Assembly: GCF_011772445.1 (NCBI RefSeq)
Contig: NZ_WVZN01000036.1
Coordinates: 18,264-82,263 of the forward strand
Direction of reading: 5' to 3'
DNA length: 64,000 bases
Source of the DNA: Hydrogenophaga sp.
GTDB taxonomy: Bacteria > Pseudomonadota > Gammaproteobacteria > Burkholderiales > Burkholderiaceae_C
Positions 8,228 to 17,171 of the stretch are shown here, in pieces. The notes below the pieces were generated by a model, which was not told where the DNA came from, ran no database searches, and saw only the letters and a list, made by a program, of their open reading frames with translations. Position 1 is the stretch's first letter; every line of letters starts with the position of its first letter. A program made the position numbers and the translations under genes.

Positions 8228-11014
8228 ATGAGCCGATCGACCACGGGCGCCGCCCGCCGCGACAAGGACCAGCCCCTCATCCTCGACATCCGACTGCTCG
8301 GCCGCATCCTGGGCGACGTGATCCGCGAGCAGGAGGGCAAGGACGCCTTCGAGCTCATCGAGCGCATCCGCCAGCTCTCGGTGGCGTTCCGCCGCGACGA
8401 CGACCGCTCGGCCGACAAGGCGCTCAAGAAGCTGCTCAAGTCGCTCAGCGCCGACCAGACGGTGAGCGTGATCCGCGCCTTCACCTACTTCAGCCACCTG
8501 GCCAACCTGGCGGAAGACCGCCACCACATCCGCCGCCGCGCCGTGCACGAGCGCGCGGGCGAGCGCTCGCAGACCGGCAGCCTGGCGCTGGCCCTGCAGC
8601 GGCTGCGCGAGGCCGGCATCACCCCCGCGCAGGTGGCGCGCACGCTGGCCGGCGCGCACCTGTCGCCGGTGCTCACGGCCCATCCCACCGAGGTGCAGCG
8701 CAAAAGCATCCTCGACGCCGAGCGCGCCATTGCCCGCCTGCTGACGGCGCGCGACGAGGCCTCGCCGCGCGAGCAAGTGGCCATCGATGCGCAACTGCGA
8801 GCGCGCGTGACCCAGCTCTGGCAGACGCGCCTGCTGCGCTTCACCAAGCTCACCGTGGCCGACGAGATCGAAAACGCGCTGAGCTACTACGAGAGCACCT
8901 TCCTGCCCGAGATCCCGCGCCTGTACGCCGAACTGGAAGCCGGCCTGGGCCGTCCCGTGGCGCCCTTCCTGCGCATGGGCCAGTGGATCGGCGGCGACCG
9001 CGACGGCAACCCCAACGTCACGGCCGCCACGCTGGAACTCGCCCTGCAGCGCCAGGCCGAGGTCGCGCTGCGCCACGTCCTCACGCAGGTGCACCTGCTG
9101 GGCGGAGAGCTCTCGATGTCGGGCATGCTGGTGGGCGCGAGCGAGGCCATGCAGGCCCTGGCCGACCGATCGCCCGACACCAACGCGCACCGCCAGGACG
9201 AGCCCTACCGGCGCGCGCTCACCGGCATCTACGCGCGGCTGGCGGCCAGCCTCCACGCGCTCACCGGCGGCGAGGCCGCGCGCCACGCGGTGGCCCCGCA
9301 AGACCCGTACGCCAGCGCCGCCGACTTCCTTGCCGACTTGCGCACCATCGAGGCCTCGCTGCGCGCCCACCACGGCGAGGCGCTGGTGGACATGCGCCTG
9401 AGCGGCCTGATCCGCACGGTGGAGGTGTTCGGCTTCCACCTCGCCACCGTCGACCTGCGGCAAAGCTCGGACCAGCACGAGATCGCCGTGGCCGAGCTGC
9501 TGGCCACGGCGCGCCTGGCACCCGACTACAGCGCGCTGGACGAAGCCGACAAGCGCGCCGTGCTGTTGCGCGCGCTGGACGACTTGCGCCCGCTGCGCGT
9601 GCCCGGTACCGCCTACAGCGAGCACACGCGCGGCGAACTCGCCATCTTCGAAGCCGCGAAGCGGGGGCGCGAGCGCTTCGGCACGCAGGCCATCCGCCAC
9701 GCCATCATCAGCCACACCGAAACCGTGAGCGACCTGCTCGAGGTGCTGGTGCTGCAGAAAGAGGCCGGCCTGCTGCACGGCACGCTGAACGACGGCGCCG
9801 TGGCCGACCTGATCGTGGTCCCGCTGTTCGAGACCATCGAAGACCTGCGCAATGCCGCGCCCATCCTGCGCGAGTACTACGCCCTGCCCGGCGTGAGCGC
9901 CATGGTGCAGCGCGGCGCCGCCGACGGCTATGGCGAACAGGACGTGATGCTGGGCTATTCGGACAGCAACAAGGACGGCGGCATCTTCACCAGCAACTGG
10001 TCGCTCTACCAGGCCGAGACGGCGCTCGTGGCCTTGTTCGACGAGCTGAACGCCGGCAAGAAGAAGTCGATCGGTCTGCGGATGTTCCACGGCCGCGGCG
10101 GCACCGTGGGACGCGGCGGCGGGCCGAGCTACCAGGCCATCCTGGCGCAGCCCCCGGGCACGGTGCGCGGGCAGATCCGCCTGACCGAGCAGGGCGAGGT
10201 GATCGGCGCCAAGTACGCCAACCCGGAGATCGGCCGACGCAACCTGGAAACCCTGGTGGCCGCCACGCTGGAGGCCACGCTGTTGCAACCGACCCAGGAC
10301 GCCTCGCCCGCCTTCCTGGCGGCGGCCGAGGCGCTGTCGCAGGCCAGCATGGCCGCCTACCGCGCCCTGGTGTACGACACGCCCCGCTTCGCCGACTACT
10401 TCTTCAGCGCCACACCGATCCGCGAGATCGCCGAACTCAACATCGGCTCGCGCCCCGCCAGCCGCAAGGCCACCGGCCGCATCGAGGACCTGCGCGCCAT
10501 CCCCTGGGGCTTCAGCTGGGGCCAGTGCCGGCTCACGCTGCCGGGCTGGTACGGCTTCGGCTCGGCGGTGCAGTCCTTCGTGGCGGCCGACCCGAAGCAC
10601 GCCGCGCTGCTCAAGCGGATGCAGCGCGACTGGCCCTTCTTCAACACCCTGCTGTCCAACATGGACATGGTGCTGGCCAAGAGCGACCTCGCACTCGCCT
10701 CGCTGTACGCCGAACTGGTGGAGGACAAGGCCCTGCGCCAGCGCGTGTTCAGGGCCATCGAGGCCGAGTGGCAGCGCACGGCCGAGGCGCTGGCGCTCAT
10801 CACCGGCGAGCGCGAGCGGCTGGCCGGCAACATGGCCCTGCGCCGCTCCATCGAACACCGCTTCCCCTACATCGACCCGCTGCACCACCTGCAGGTCGAA
10901 CTCATCCGTCGCCACCGCGCAGGCACCCTGAGCGCCGACGACGAGGGCCGGGCCAAGCGGGGCATCCACATCGCCATCAACGGCATCGCGGCGGGGCTGC
11001 GCAACACCGGCTGA
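8228..11014 (+). CDS. ppc: Phosphoenolpyruvate carboxylase
   Basis: Catalyses PEP plus bicarbonate to oxaloacetate, the anaplerotic feed of the TCA cycle; a cytosolic homotetramer. The 928-residue protein carries the catalytic histidine in [11 protein letters not shown] (about H152), the glycine-rich loop [14 protein letters not shown] (H621 onward), [10 protein letters not shown], and ends in the invariant NG-containing tail ([12 protein letters not shown]). The start at 8228 ([17 protein letters not shown]) is chosen over 8177 because the extended -10 lies on top of 8177. Stand-alone transcription unit, divergent from hemC. Confidence 0.96.
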   Translation: MSRSTTGAARRDKDQPLILDIRLLGRILGDVIREQEGKDAFELIERIRQLSVAFRRDDDRSADKALKKLLKSLSADQTVSVIRAFTYFSHLANLAEDRHHIRRRAVHERAGERSQTGSLALALQRLREAGITPAQVARTLAGAHLSPVLTAHPTEVQRKSILDAERAIARLLTARDEASPREQVAIDAQLRARVTQLWQTRLLRFTKLTVADEIENALSYYESTFLPEIPRLYAELEAGLGRPVAPFLRMGQWIGGDRDGNPNVTAATLELALQRQAEVALRHVLTQVHLLGGELSMSGMLVGASEAMQALADRSPDTNAHRQDEPYRRALTGIYARLAASLHALTGGEAARHAVAPQDPYASAADFLADLRTIEASLRAHHGEALVDMRLSGLIRTVEVFGFHLATVDLRQSSDQHEIAVAELLATARLAPDYSALDEADKRAVLLRALDDLRPLRVPGTAYSEHTRGELAIFEAAKRGRERFGTQAIRHAIISHTETVSDLLEVLVLQKEAGLLHGTLNDGAVADLIVVPLFETIEDLRNAAPILREYYALPGVSAMVQRGAADGYGEQDVMLGYSDSNKDGGIFTSNWSLYQAETALVALFDELNAGKKKSIGLRMFHGRGGTVGRGGGPSYQAILAQPPGTVRGQIRLTEQGEVIGAKYANPEIGRRNLETLVAATLEATLLQPTQDASPAFLAAAEALSQASMAAYRALVYDTPRFADYFFSATPIREIAELNIGSRPASRKATGRIEDLRAIPWGFSWGQCRLTLPGWYGFGSAVQSFVAADPKHAALLKRMQRDWPFFNTLLSNMDMVLAKSDLALASLYAELVEDKALRQRVFRAIEAEWQRTAEALALITGERERLAGNMALRRSIEHRFPYIDPLHHLQVELIRRHRAGTLSADDEGRAKRGIHIAINGIAAGLRNTG

Positions 11015-11064
11015 GCCAACCCCGGCGACAGCGCGGCCATACCCCCACTCCTACAATGGAAGGC

Positions 11065-11919
11065 GTGAATCTCCTGCTCAACGCCGACCTGCACTGCCAC
11101 TCCACCGTGTCGGACGGCACGCTTGAGCCGGAAGTCCTGGCCGCGCGCGCCAAGACCAACGGCGTGGAGCTCTGGGCGCTCACCGACCACGACGAGCTCG
11201 GCGGCCAACACCGCGCCCTGGCCGCTGCCCGCGCGCAGGGCCTGCCCTATCTCACCGGTGTGGAGATCTCCGTCACCTTCGCCGGCACCACGGTGCACAT
11301 CGTCGGCCTGGGCATGGACCCGGACGACAAGGCCCTGCTCGACGGCCTGCGCGCCACGCGCGGCGGACGCGAGCAGCGGGCGCGTGAGATGGCCGAAGGG
11401 CTTGCACAGGTCGGCATCAAGGGCAGCTTCGAGGGCGCCCTGCGCTATGTGGGCAACCCGGACCTGATCTCGCGCTCTCACTTCGCTCGCCATCTGGTGG
11501 ACAGCGGCGTGTGCAAGGACATCCCCGAGGTGTTCCGCAAATACCTCACCGAGGGCCGGCCCGGCTTCGTGCCCCACCGCTGGGCCGCGCTGGGCGACGC
11601 CGTGCGCTGGATCACCGGCGCGGGCGGCGTGGCCGTCATCGCCCACCCCGGGCGCTACAAGTTCACGCCCACCGAGGAATACGCCCTGTTCTCCGAGTTC
11701 CGGCAGCACGGCGGCCAGGCGGCGGAGGTGGTGACCGGCGCGCACAGCCAGTCCGAGTACGCCAAGTACGCGGGCTTCTGCACCGAGTTCGACCTCGCCG
11801 CCTCGCGCGGCAGCGACTTTCACAGCCCGGACGAGAGCCACACCGACCTGGGCAAGCTGCCGGACCTGCCGGGCAGCGTCACCCCCGTGTGGGCCCTGCT
11901 GGAAGAGCGGGTCCGTTGA
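11065..11919 (+). CDS. PHP-domain phosphoesterase (YciV/RNase AM-like)
   Basis: A 284-residue metal-dependent phosphoesterase. The PHP motifs are complete: LNADLHCHSTVSDGTL near the N-terminus, LTDHDELGG, the central Glu (GVEISV), VIAHPGRYKF and the C-terminal SDFHSPDE. The family includes E. coli YciV, which trims the 5' ends of rRNA and degrades 3',5'-bisnucleotides; which substrate applies here is inference. The GTG at 11065 lies 7 nt after TACAAT (11052-11057), a leaderless arrangement; an in-frame ATG at 11056 overlaps that box and would add three residues. The stop overlaps the next start (TGATG), so the transporter downstream is probably co-transcribed. Confidence 0.85.
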   Translation: MNLLLNADLHCHSTVSDGTLEPEVLAARAKTNGVELWALTDHDELGGQHRALAAARAQGLPYLTGVEISVTFAGTTVHIVGLGMDPDDKALLDGLRATRGGREQRAREMAEGLAQVGIKGSFEGALRYVGNPDLISRSHFARHLVDSGVCKDIPEVFRKYLTEGRPGFVPHRWAALGDAVRWITGAGGVAVIAHPGRYKFTPTEEYALFSEFRQHGGQAAEVVTGAHSQSEYAKYAGFCTEFDLAASRGSDFHSPDESHTDLGKLPDLPGSVTPVWALLEERVR

Positions 11920-12824
11920 TGGGCGCCGCCGCGCCCCGGCCTGGCCAGGCCCTGGCCGGCATCGGCTTCCTGGTGGCCGCCACGGCCTGCTTCGCGGTGC
12001 TGGACACCGCCGTCAAGGTGGTGGGCGCGGTGGTGTCGGTGCTGCTGGCGCTGTGGTTCCGCTACGCCTTCCACGCCGTGGTGGTCACGGCCGTCATGCT
12101 GCCGATCCGCGGGCGCGCGCTGCTGCGCACCGACCACCCGCGCTACCAGGCGCTGCGCGGCGTGCTGCTGCTCTCGGTGAGCCTCATGTCCTTCCTGGCG
12201 GTGCAGTACATGCCGGTGGGCGAGTTCACCGCCATCGTCATGGTCACGCCGCTGGCGGTGACCCTGCTGGCCGCACTGTTCCTGCACGAACGCGTGACCG
12301 CGCTGCGCTGGCTGCTGGTGGCCGGCGGCTTCGCCGGCGCGCTGCTGGTGGTGCGCCCCGGCGGCGGCTTCCTGGGCTGGGCCGCGCTGATCCCGCTGGC
12401 GCTGGTCTTCATCTATGCCTGGTTCCAGATCCTCACCGCCAAGATGGCGCGCACCGAGGACCCGATGACCATGCACTTCTACACCGGCTGGGTCGGCACC
12501 CTGGTGGCCAGCCTGGTGCTGCCCCTGGTCTGGCAGGCCGTGCCCGACGCGCGCACGCTGGCCCTGCTCTGCCTCATCGGCCTCATGGGCACCGTGGGGC
12601 ACTTCCTGCTGATCCTGGCCTTCCAGCGCGCACCGGCTTCCGCCATCGCGCCCTTCCTCTACACCCAGATCGGCTTCGCCATGTTCTGCGGCTGGGTGGT
12701 GTACGAGCACGTGCCCGGGGCGCTGGAGCTCGCCGGCATGGGCCTGATCGTGCTCTGCGGCGCCACGGCGAGCTGGCTCACGGCGCGCGAGAAGCGCCTG
12801 CCGGTGGAGCCCCCGGAGGCCTGA
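11919..12824 (+). CDS. EamA/DMT-family transporter, copy 1
   Basis: A 301-residue inner-membrane protein with ten predicted hydrophobic segments arranged as two EamA repeats (about residues 12-145 and 155-290). The start overlaps the stop of the PHP gene (TGATG). It is closely similar along its whole length to the next gene: the segments ATACFAVLDT, LRRGV/ALLLS-type helices, MPVGEFTAI, WFQILTA, MARTEDP, YTGWVG and LPVxPPE are shared. DMT transporters export or import small metabolites; the substrate cannot be read from sequence. Confidence 0.88.
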   Translation: MGAAAPRPGQALAGIGFLVAATACFAVLDTAVKVVGAVVSVLLALWFRYAFHAVVVTAVMLPIRGRALLRTDHPRYQALRGVLLLSVSLMSFLAVQYMPVGEFTAIVMVTPLAVTLLAALFLHERVTALRWLLVAGGFAGALLVVRPGGGFLGWAALIPLALVFIYAWFQILTAKMARTEDPMTMHFYTGWVGTLVASLVLPLVWQAVPDARTLALLCLIGLMGTVGHFLLILAFQRAPASAIAPFLYTQIGFAMFCGWVVYEHVPGALELAGMGLIVLCGATASWLTAREKRLPVEPPEA

Positions 12825-12848
12825 GCCCCAGCGACGCACCCCACCGCC

Positions 12849-13754
12849 ATGACCGCCCTCATCGCGCCCGCCCCCGCCCGCACCCTCGCGGGCATCGCCC
12901 TTCTGGTCTCGGCCACGGCGTGCTTCGCCGTGCTCGACACCACCGTCAAGGCCGTCGGCGCCGTGGTCTCGGTGCTGCTGGTCATCTGGTTCCGCTACCT
13001 GTTCCACGCGGTGGCGATGACCACCTGGCTGCTGCCGCGGCGCGGCCGAGCCGCGCTGCGCACCGGGCACCCGCGCTTCCAGTTGCTGCGCGGCGCGCTG
13101 CTGCTGTCGCTCAGCCTGATGGGCTTCCTGGCGCTGCAGCAGATGCCGGTGGGCGAGTTCACCGCCATCCTCATGTTCACACCGCTGGCCGTGACGCTGA
13201 TGGGCGCCACCCTGCTGCGCGAGCGCGTGTCGACCGTCCAATGGCTGTTGGTGGCCGGCGGCTTCGTGGGCGTGCTGCTGGTGGTGCGGCCCGATGGCGG
13301 CGACATCGGATGGGCCAGCGCGCTGCCACTGGCCATGGTCTTCATCAGCGCCTGGTTCCAGATCCTCACCGCCAGGATGGCGCGCACCGAAGACCCGCTC
13401 ACCATGCACCTGTACACCGGCTGGGTGGGTGCGCTGGTCACCAGCGCCCTGCTGCCCTTCGTCTGGCAGGCCATTCCCGACACGCGCACCCTGGCCCTGC
13501 TGGTGCTCGTGGGCGTGATGGGCACCCTCGGCCACCTGCTGCTCATCCTGGCCTACCAGCGGGCGCCTGCCTCCACGCTGTCGCCCTACCTGTACACGCA
13601 GATCGCCTTCGCCATGGCCTTCGGCTGGTTGGCGTTCGGCCACGTGCCCGGGGCGATCGAACTGCTCGGCGTCGCGCTCATCGTGCTGTGCGGGGCGGTG
13701 AGCGGCTGGCGCACGACGCGCAGCCGCCTGCCCGTGAGTCCGCCGGAAGACTGA
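12849..13754 (+). CDS. EamA/DMT-family transporter, copy 2
   Basis: Also exactly 301 residues, with the same ten-helix EamA layout. By eye roughly two thirds of positions equal those of the gene 24 bp upstream, including ATACFAVLDT, GAVVSVLL, MPVGEFTAI, LLVAGGF, AWFQILTA, MARTEDP and the C-terminal LPVSPPE. This is a tandem duplication that has diverged but kept length and frame. The two might act as a pair or have split substrates; the substrate is unknown. Confidence 0.88.
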   Translation: MTALIAPAPARTLAGIALLVSATACFAVLDTTVKAVGAVVSVLLVIWFRYLFHAVAMTTWLLPRRGRAALRTGHPRFQLLRGALLLSLSLMGFLALQQMPVGEFTAILMFTPLAVTLMGATLLRERVSTVQWLLVAGGFVGVLLVVRPDGGDIGWASALPLAMVFISAWFQILTARMARTEDPLTMHLYTGWVGALVTSALLPFVWQAIPDTRTLALLVLVGVMGTLGHLLLILAYQRAPASTLSPYLYTQIAFAMAFGWLAFGHVPGAIELLGVALIVLCGAVSGWRTTRSRLPVSPPED

Positions 13755-13755
13755 C

Positions 13756-14391
13756 ATGTCCCAGCTTTTCAGCGTCCACCCCGACAACCCGCAGCCGCGC
13801 CTGCTCAAACAGGCCGCGGCCCTGCTGCAGCGCGGCGGCGTGATCGCCGTGCCCACCGATTCCAGCTACGCCCTGGCCTGCCACCTGGACGACAAGGCTG
13901 CGGCCGACCGGCTGCGCCGCATCCGCCAGGTGGACGACAAGCACCACCTGACCCTGCTGTGCCGCGACCTGAGCGAGCTGGCCAGCTACGCCAAGGTGGA
14001 CAACCGCCAGTACCGCCTGCTCAAGCTCGCCACACCAGGGCCCTACACCTTCATCCTGGAGGCCAGCAAGGAGGTGCCGCGGCGCGTGAGCCACCCTTCG
14101 CGCAAGACCATCGGCCTGCGCGTGCCCGAACACCGCGCGCTGCGCGAACTGCTGGAGCAGCACGGTGCGGCCCTGCTGGCCACCACGCTCATCCTGCCCG
14201 GCGACGAACACCCGCTCAACGACCCCGAGGCCATCCGCGAGCGCCTGCAGCACGAGGTGGACGGCGTCATCGACGCCGGCGCCTGCGCGCTGGAGCCCAC
14301 CACCGTGCTCGACCTGGTGCCCATGGGCACCGGCGGCGAACCCGACGTGGTGCGCCAGGGTCAGGGCTCACTGGCCCCGCTCGGGCTCTGA
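13756..14391 (+). CDS. YciO/YrdC-type L-threonylcarbamoyladenylate synthase family protein
   Basis: A 211-residue protein of the Sua5/YciO/YrdC fold. The nucleotide and RNA-binding pattern is visible: RGGVIAVPTDSSYALACHLDD, KHHLTLLCRDLSELASYA, GPYTFILEA, RKTIGLRVPEH and TTVLDL. Family members make threonylcarbamoyl-AMP for the t6A modification of tRNA. The spacing resembles YciO (a single domain without the Sua5 C-terminal domain), whose in vivo role is less certain than that of TsaC, so the exact reaction is inference. It begins one base after the preceding transporter stop, so it is in the same transcript. Confidence 0.88.
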   Translation: MSQLFSVHPDNPQPRLLKQAAALLQRGGVIAVPTDSSYALACHLDDKAAADRLRRIRQVDDKHHLTLLCRDLSELASYAKVDNRQYRLLKLATPGPYTFILEASKEVPRRVSHPSRKTIGLRVPEHRALRELLEQHGAALLATTLILPGDEHPLNDPEAIRERLQHEVDGVIDAGACALEPTTVLDLVPMGTGGEPDVVRQGQGSLAPLGL

Positions 14392-14416
14392 CACGCGGCT
14401 CTGGGACAATCCGCCG

Positions 14417-15085
14417 ATGGATATCGCCCTCATCGTCCAGACGGTCACGCTCTACGCCATCCCGGTGCTGTTCGCCATCACCCTGCACGAGGCGGCGCAC
14501 GGCTACGTGGCGCGCCACTACGGCGACCCCACCGCCTGGCAGCTCGGCCGCGTCACGCTCAACCCGGTGAAGCACATCGACCCGCTGGGCACCATCCTCA
14601 TGCCCCTGTTGCTGTACTTCGCCACGGCGGGCAACTTCCTGTTCGGCTACGCCAAGCCGGTGCCGGTCGATTTCGGGCGGCTGCGCAACCCCAAGCGCGC
14701 CATGATCTGGGTCGCCCTCGCGGGCCCGGCGTCCAACCTGCTGCAGGCGGCGCTGTGGCTGCTGCTGCTCTACGTGCTGCGTTCGGCCGGTGTCGAGGAG
14801 CGCTTCTGGCTCGCCATGTGCCGCGCCGGCTTCGTGGTCAACCTGGTGATGTTCGCCTTCAACATGTTCCCGCTGCCGCCGCTGGACGGGGGTCGCATCC
14901 TCACCGGCCTGCTGCCCTGGAAACAGGCCGCCGCCTTCTCCCGCATCGAGCCCTTCGGCTTCTTCATCGTGCTGGCGCTGGTGGTCACCGGCCTGGTGGG
15001 CGAGTACTGGCTGCGTCCGCTCATGAACCTCTCCGGCAGCGCCATCGAATGGCTGCTCACCCCGATCCGACTGCTCCTGCTCTGA
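14417..15085 (+). CDS. Site-2 protease family (M50) membrane metalloprotease
   Basis: A 222-residue inner-membrane protein with the zinc motif HEAAH in ITLHEAAHGYVARHYGD and the second-site motif NMFPLPPLDGGR, the complete active site of the short rhomboid-less M50 (S2P-like) proteases. Five to six hydrophobic segments are visible. The substrate is unknown; members cleave transmembrane proteins. The ATG lies 6 nt after GACAAT (14405-14410), a candidate leaderless promoter, and trpS begins two bases after the stop (TGA T ATG), so the two are co-transcribed. Confidence 0.9.
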   Translation: MDIALIVQTVTLYAIPVLFAITLHEAAHGYVARHYGDPTAWQLGRVTLNPVKHIDPLGTILMPLLLYFATAGNFLFGYAKPVPVDFGRLRNPKRAMIWVALAGPASNLLQAALWLLLLYVLRSAGVEERFWLAMCRAGFVVNLVMFAFNMFPLPPLDGGRILTGLLPWKQAAAFSRIEPFGFFIVLALVVTGLVGEYWLRPLMNLSGSAIEWLLTPIRLLLL

Positions 15086-15086
15086 T

Positions 15087-16382
15087 ATGAACCCCGTTCG
15101 CGTCCTCACCGGCATCACCACCTCGGGCACGCCCCACCTGGGCAACTACGTCGGCGCCATCCGCCCCACCGTGCGCGCCAGCCGCCTGGCCGGCGTCGAA
15201 AGCTTCTACTTCCTGGCCGACTACCACGCGCTCATCAAAACCAGCGGTGACCCGGCACGCGTGCAGCGCTCCACGCTGGAGATCGCCGCCACCTGGCTGG
15301 CCTGCGGACTCGACCCCGAGAAGGTCACCTTCTACCGCCAGTCCGACATCCCGGAGATCCCCGAACTCACCTGGATGCTCACCTGCGTCACCGGCAAGGG
15401 CCTGCTCAACCGCGCCCACGCCTACAAGGCTTCCGTGGACAAGAACACCGAGTCTGGCGCCGAGCCCGACGACGGCGTGACCGCGGGCCTGTTCATGTAC
15501 CCCGTGCTGATGGCGGCCGACATCCTGATGTTCAACGCCCACCAGGTGCCGGTGGGGCGCGACCAGATCCAGCACATCGAGATGGCGCGCGACATCGCCT
15601 CCAGCTTCAACCACCTCTACGGCGAGCACTTCACCCTGCCCGAGGCCGTCATCGAGGAGAACGTGGCCACCCTGCCCGGTCTGGACGGCCGCAAGATGAG
15701 CAAGAGCTACGACAACACGATCCCGCTGTTCGTGCCGCGCGAGCAGTTGAAGAAGCTCATCATGGGCATCGTGACCGACTCGCGCGCGCCGGGAGAGCCC
15801 AAGTCCACCGAGGGCTCGGCCCTGTTCCAGCTCTACCAGGCCTTCGCCAGCGCCGAAGAGACCGACGCCCTGGCCAAGGCCTACGCCGAGGGCATCGCCT
15901 GGGGCGAAGCCAAGCAACTGCTGTTCGAGCGCCTGGACCGCGAGATCGCGCCGATGCGCGAGGTCTACGACGGGCTGATCCGGGATCCGGCGCGCATCGA
16001 GAAGACGCTGAAGATGGGCGCTGCCAAGGCGCGCGCCATCGCCACCCCGTTCACCCAGCGCCTGCGCCACGCCGTGGGCCTGCGCGCGCTCGACACCCAG
16101 GCCGACACCAGCACGCCCAAGGCCGCCAAAGCCGCCCTGCCCGTCTTCAAGCAGTACCGCGAGAAAGACGGTCTCTTCTATTTCAAGCTCACCGACGCCA
16201 GGGGTGCGCTGCTGCTTCAGAGCACCGGATTCGCCGCCCCGCGCGAGGCCGCCCAGGCCATGGCCCGCCTGCAAGCCGAAGGAAAGCTTGCGCTCGATGC
16301 ATTGGCACCCCAATTGATTGCGCCCGATGATGTGGAGCGCGTCACGTCTGCCCTCGACGTTTTGCGCCAATCGGCCGCCTGA
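15087..16382 (+). CDS. trpS: Tryptophanyl-tRNA synthetase
   Basis: Class I synthetase charging tRNA-Trp. The HIGH-like motif is TPHLGNY (15-21) and the KMSKS loop is exact at 203-207. The protein has 431 residues, longer than the roughly 330-residue E. coli enzyme, because of a C-terminal extension (from about residue 345: KAALPVFKQYREKDGLFYFKL and following) found in several betaproteobacterial TrpS proteins. That tail resembles a small nucleic-acid-binding domain but its role is not known to me. Co-transcribed with the site-2 protease gene. Confidence 0.95.
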   Translation: MNPVRVLTGITTSGTPHLGNYVGAIRPTVRASRLAGVESFYFLADYHALIKTSGDPARVQRSTLEIAATWLACGLDPEKVTFYRQSDIPEIPELTWMLTCVTGKGLLNRAHAYKASVDKNTESGAEPDDGVTAGLFMYPVLMAADILMFNAHQVPVGRDQIQHIEMARDIASSFNHLYGEHFTLPEAVIEENVATLPGLDGRKMSKSYDNTIPLFVPREQLKKLIMGIVTDSRAPGEPKSTEGSALFQLYQAFASAEETDALAKAYAEGIAWGEAKQLLFERLDREIAPMREVYDGLIRDPARIEKTLKMGAAKARAIATPFTQRLRHAVGLRALDTQADTSTPKAAKAALPVFKQYREKDGLFYFKLTDARGALLLQSTGFAAPREAAQAMARLQAEGKLALDALAPQLIAPDDVERVTSALDVLRQSAA

Positions 16383-16478
16383 ATTGGGTCACAATCGGCC
16401 CCGGGCGGCCTGCGCAACCCTTCGCCGCCTTCTGCGTGCCCCTGGGGAAGGGCGCCCGGCTATCGCCAAATCGGGGTT

Positions 16479-16532
16479 ATGCCGATATGCTGTGCAGTCA
16501 AACCAAATCATGAATTGCGCATCCTGACATGA
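16479..16532 (+). CDS. Possible 17-residue upstream ORF overlapping the response regulator start
   Basis: An ATG at 16479 opens 17 codons that include a CysCys pair (MPICCAVKPN) and end in TGA overlapping the ATG of the regulator (ATGA at 16529-16532). The regulator ATG itself has no clear ribosome binding site, so translational coupling through this frame is possible. Nothing beyond this geometry supports expression. Confidence 0.2.
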   Translation: MPICCAVKPNHELRILT

Positions 16533-17122
16533 GTATTTTTGTCATTGACGATCACCCGCTGATGCGCGAAGCCGTGGTCATGTTGCTGCGCCGCCTGCGC
16601 GCATCCACCCAGGTGGTCGAGCTCGAGCGACTGGCCTCGGTGAGCAAGGCCATCGCCGAACACGGCGAACCCGAACTCGTCTGCCTCGACCTGAAACTGC
16701 CCGACACCAATGGCGTCTCCGGCGTGCGCGAGATCCGCCAGATGCTGCCCGACACCTCGCTGATCGTGCTGTCGGCGTCCCCCTCGTCCGATTACGAAGA
16801 CCTGGCCCGCGAGGCGGGTGCCGACGCCTACGTGGAAAAATCCGCCGGCGCAGCCCAGATCGCCAAGGTGCTGCGCGAATTCCTGGCCGACGAAGTCGAG
16901 GACGAGAACGCGCCCACCATCCCCGACAAGCTGTCCAAGCGCCAGAAGCAGTTGCTGGTGATGCTGGACCGGGGCCTGTCCAACCGCGACATCGCCGAGC
17001 AACTGCAGATCAGCGAGCACACCGTCAAGGTGCACCTGTGGCGCCTGTTCCGCCGCCTCAACGTGAAGAGCCGCTCGCAGGCCAGCCACCTGGCCCGCAC
17101 CGCCGGTCTGCTGGACCTCTGA
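16529..17122 (+). CDS. Two-component response regulator, NarL/LuxR type
   Basis: A 197-residue regulator. The receiver domain (1 to about 120) has the acidic pocket IDDHPLMREA, the phosphoacceptor Asp in VCLDLKLPDTNG, and the Thr/Ser and Lys switch residues in IVLSAS and VEKSAG. A LuxR helix-turn-helix occupies about 133-195 (LSKRQKQLLVMLDRGLSNRDIAEQL, SEHTVKVHLWRLFRRLNVKSRSQA). It faces a histidine kinase gene (17172-18593) tail to tail, the likely partner. Target genes are not evident in the window. Confidence 0.93.
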   Translation: MSIFVIDDHPLMREAVVMLLRRLRASTQVVELERLASVSKAIAEHGEPELVCLDLKLPDTNGVSGVREIRQMLPDTSLIVLSASPSSDYEDLAREAGADAYVEKSAGAAQIAKVLREFLADEVEDENAPTIPDKLSKRQKQLLVMLDRGLSNRDIAEQLQISEHTVKVHLWRLFRRLNVKSRSQASHLARTAGLLDL

Positions 17123-17141
17123 ATCCTCCGCCCTCCCGCAC

Positions 17142-17166
17142 AACCGCCGCCCTTCGCGGCGGTTTT
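17142..17166. terminator. Intrinsic terminator after the response regulator
   Basis: AACCGCCGC (17142-17150), loop CCTTC, GCGGCGGTT (17156-17164) followed by TTTT. It lies between two convergent genes and ends the rightward transcript. Confidence 0.85.
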
Positions 17167-17171
17167 GCTTT

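Noticed and set aside
8983-11055. Long in-frame upstream extension of the PHP phosphoesterase inside ppc
   Set aside because: The frame is open by chance across ppc. The PHP fold starts at LNADLHCHS and a promoter-like box lies right before 11065.
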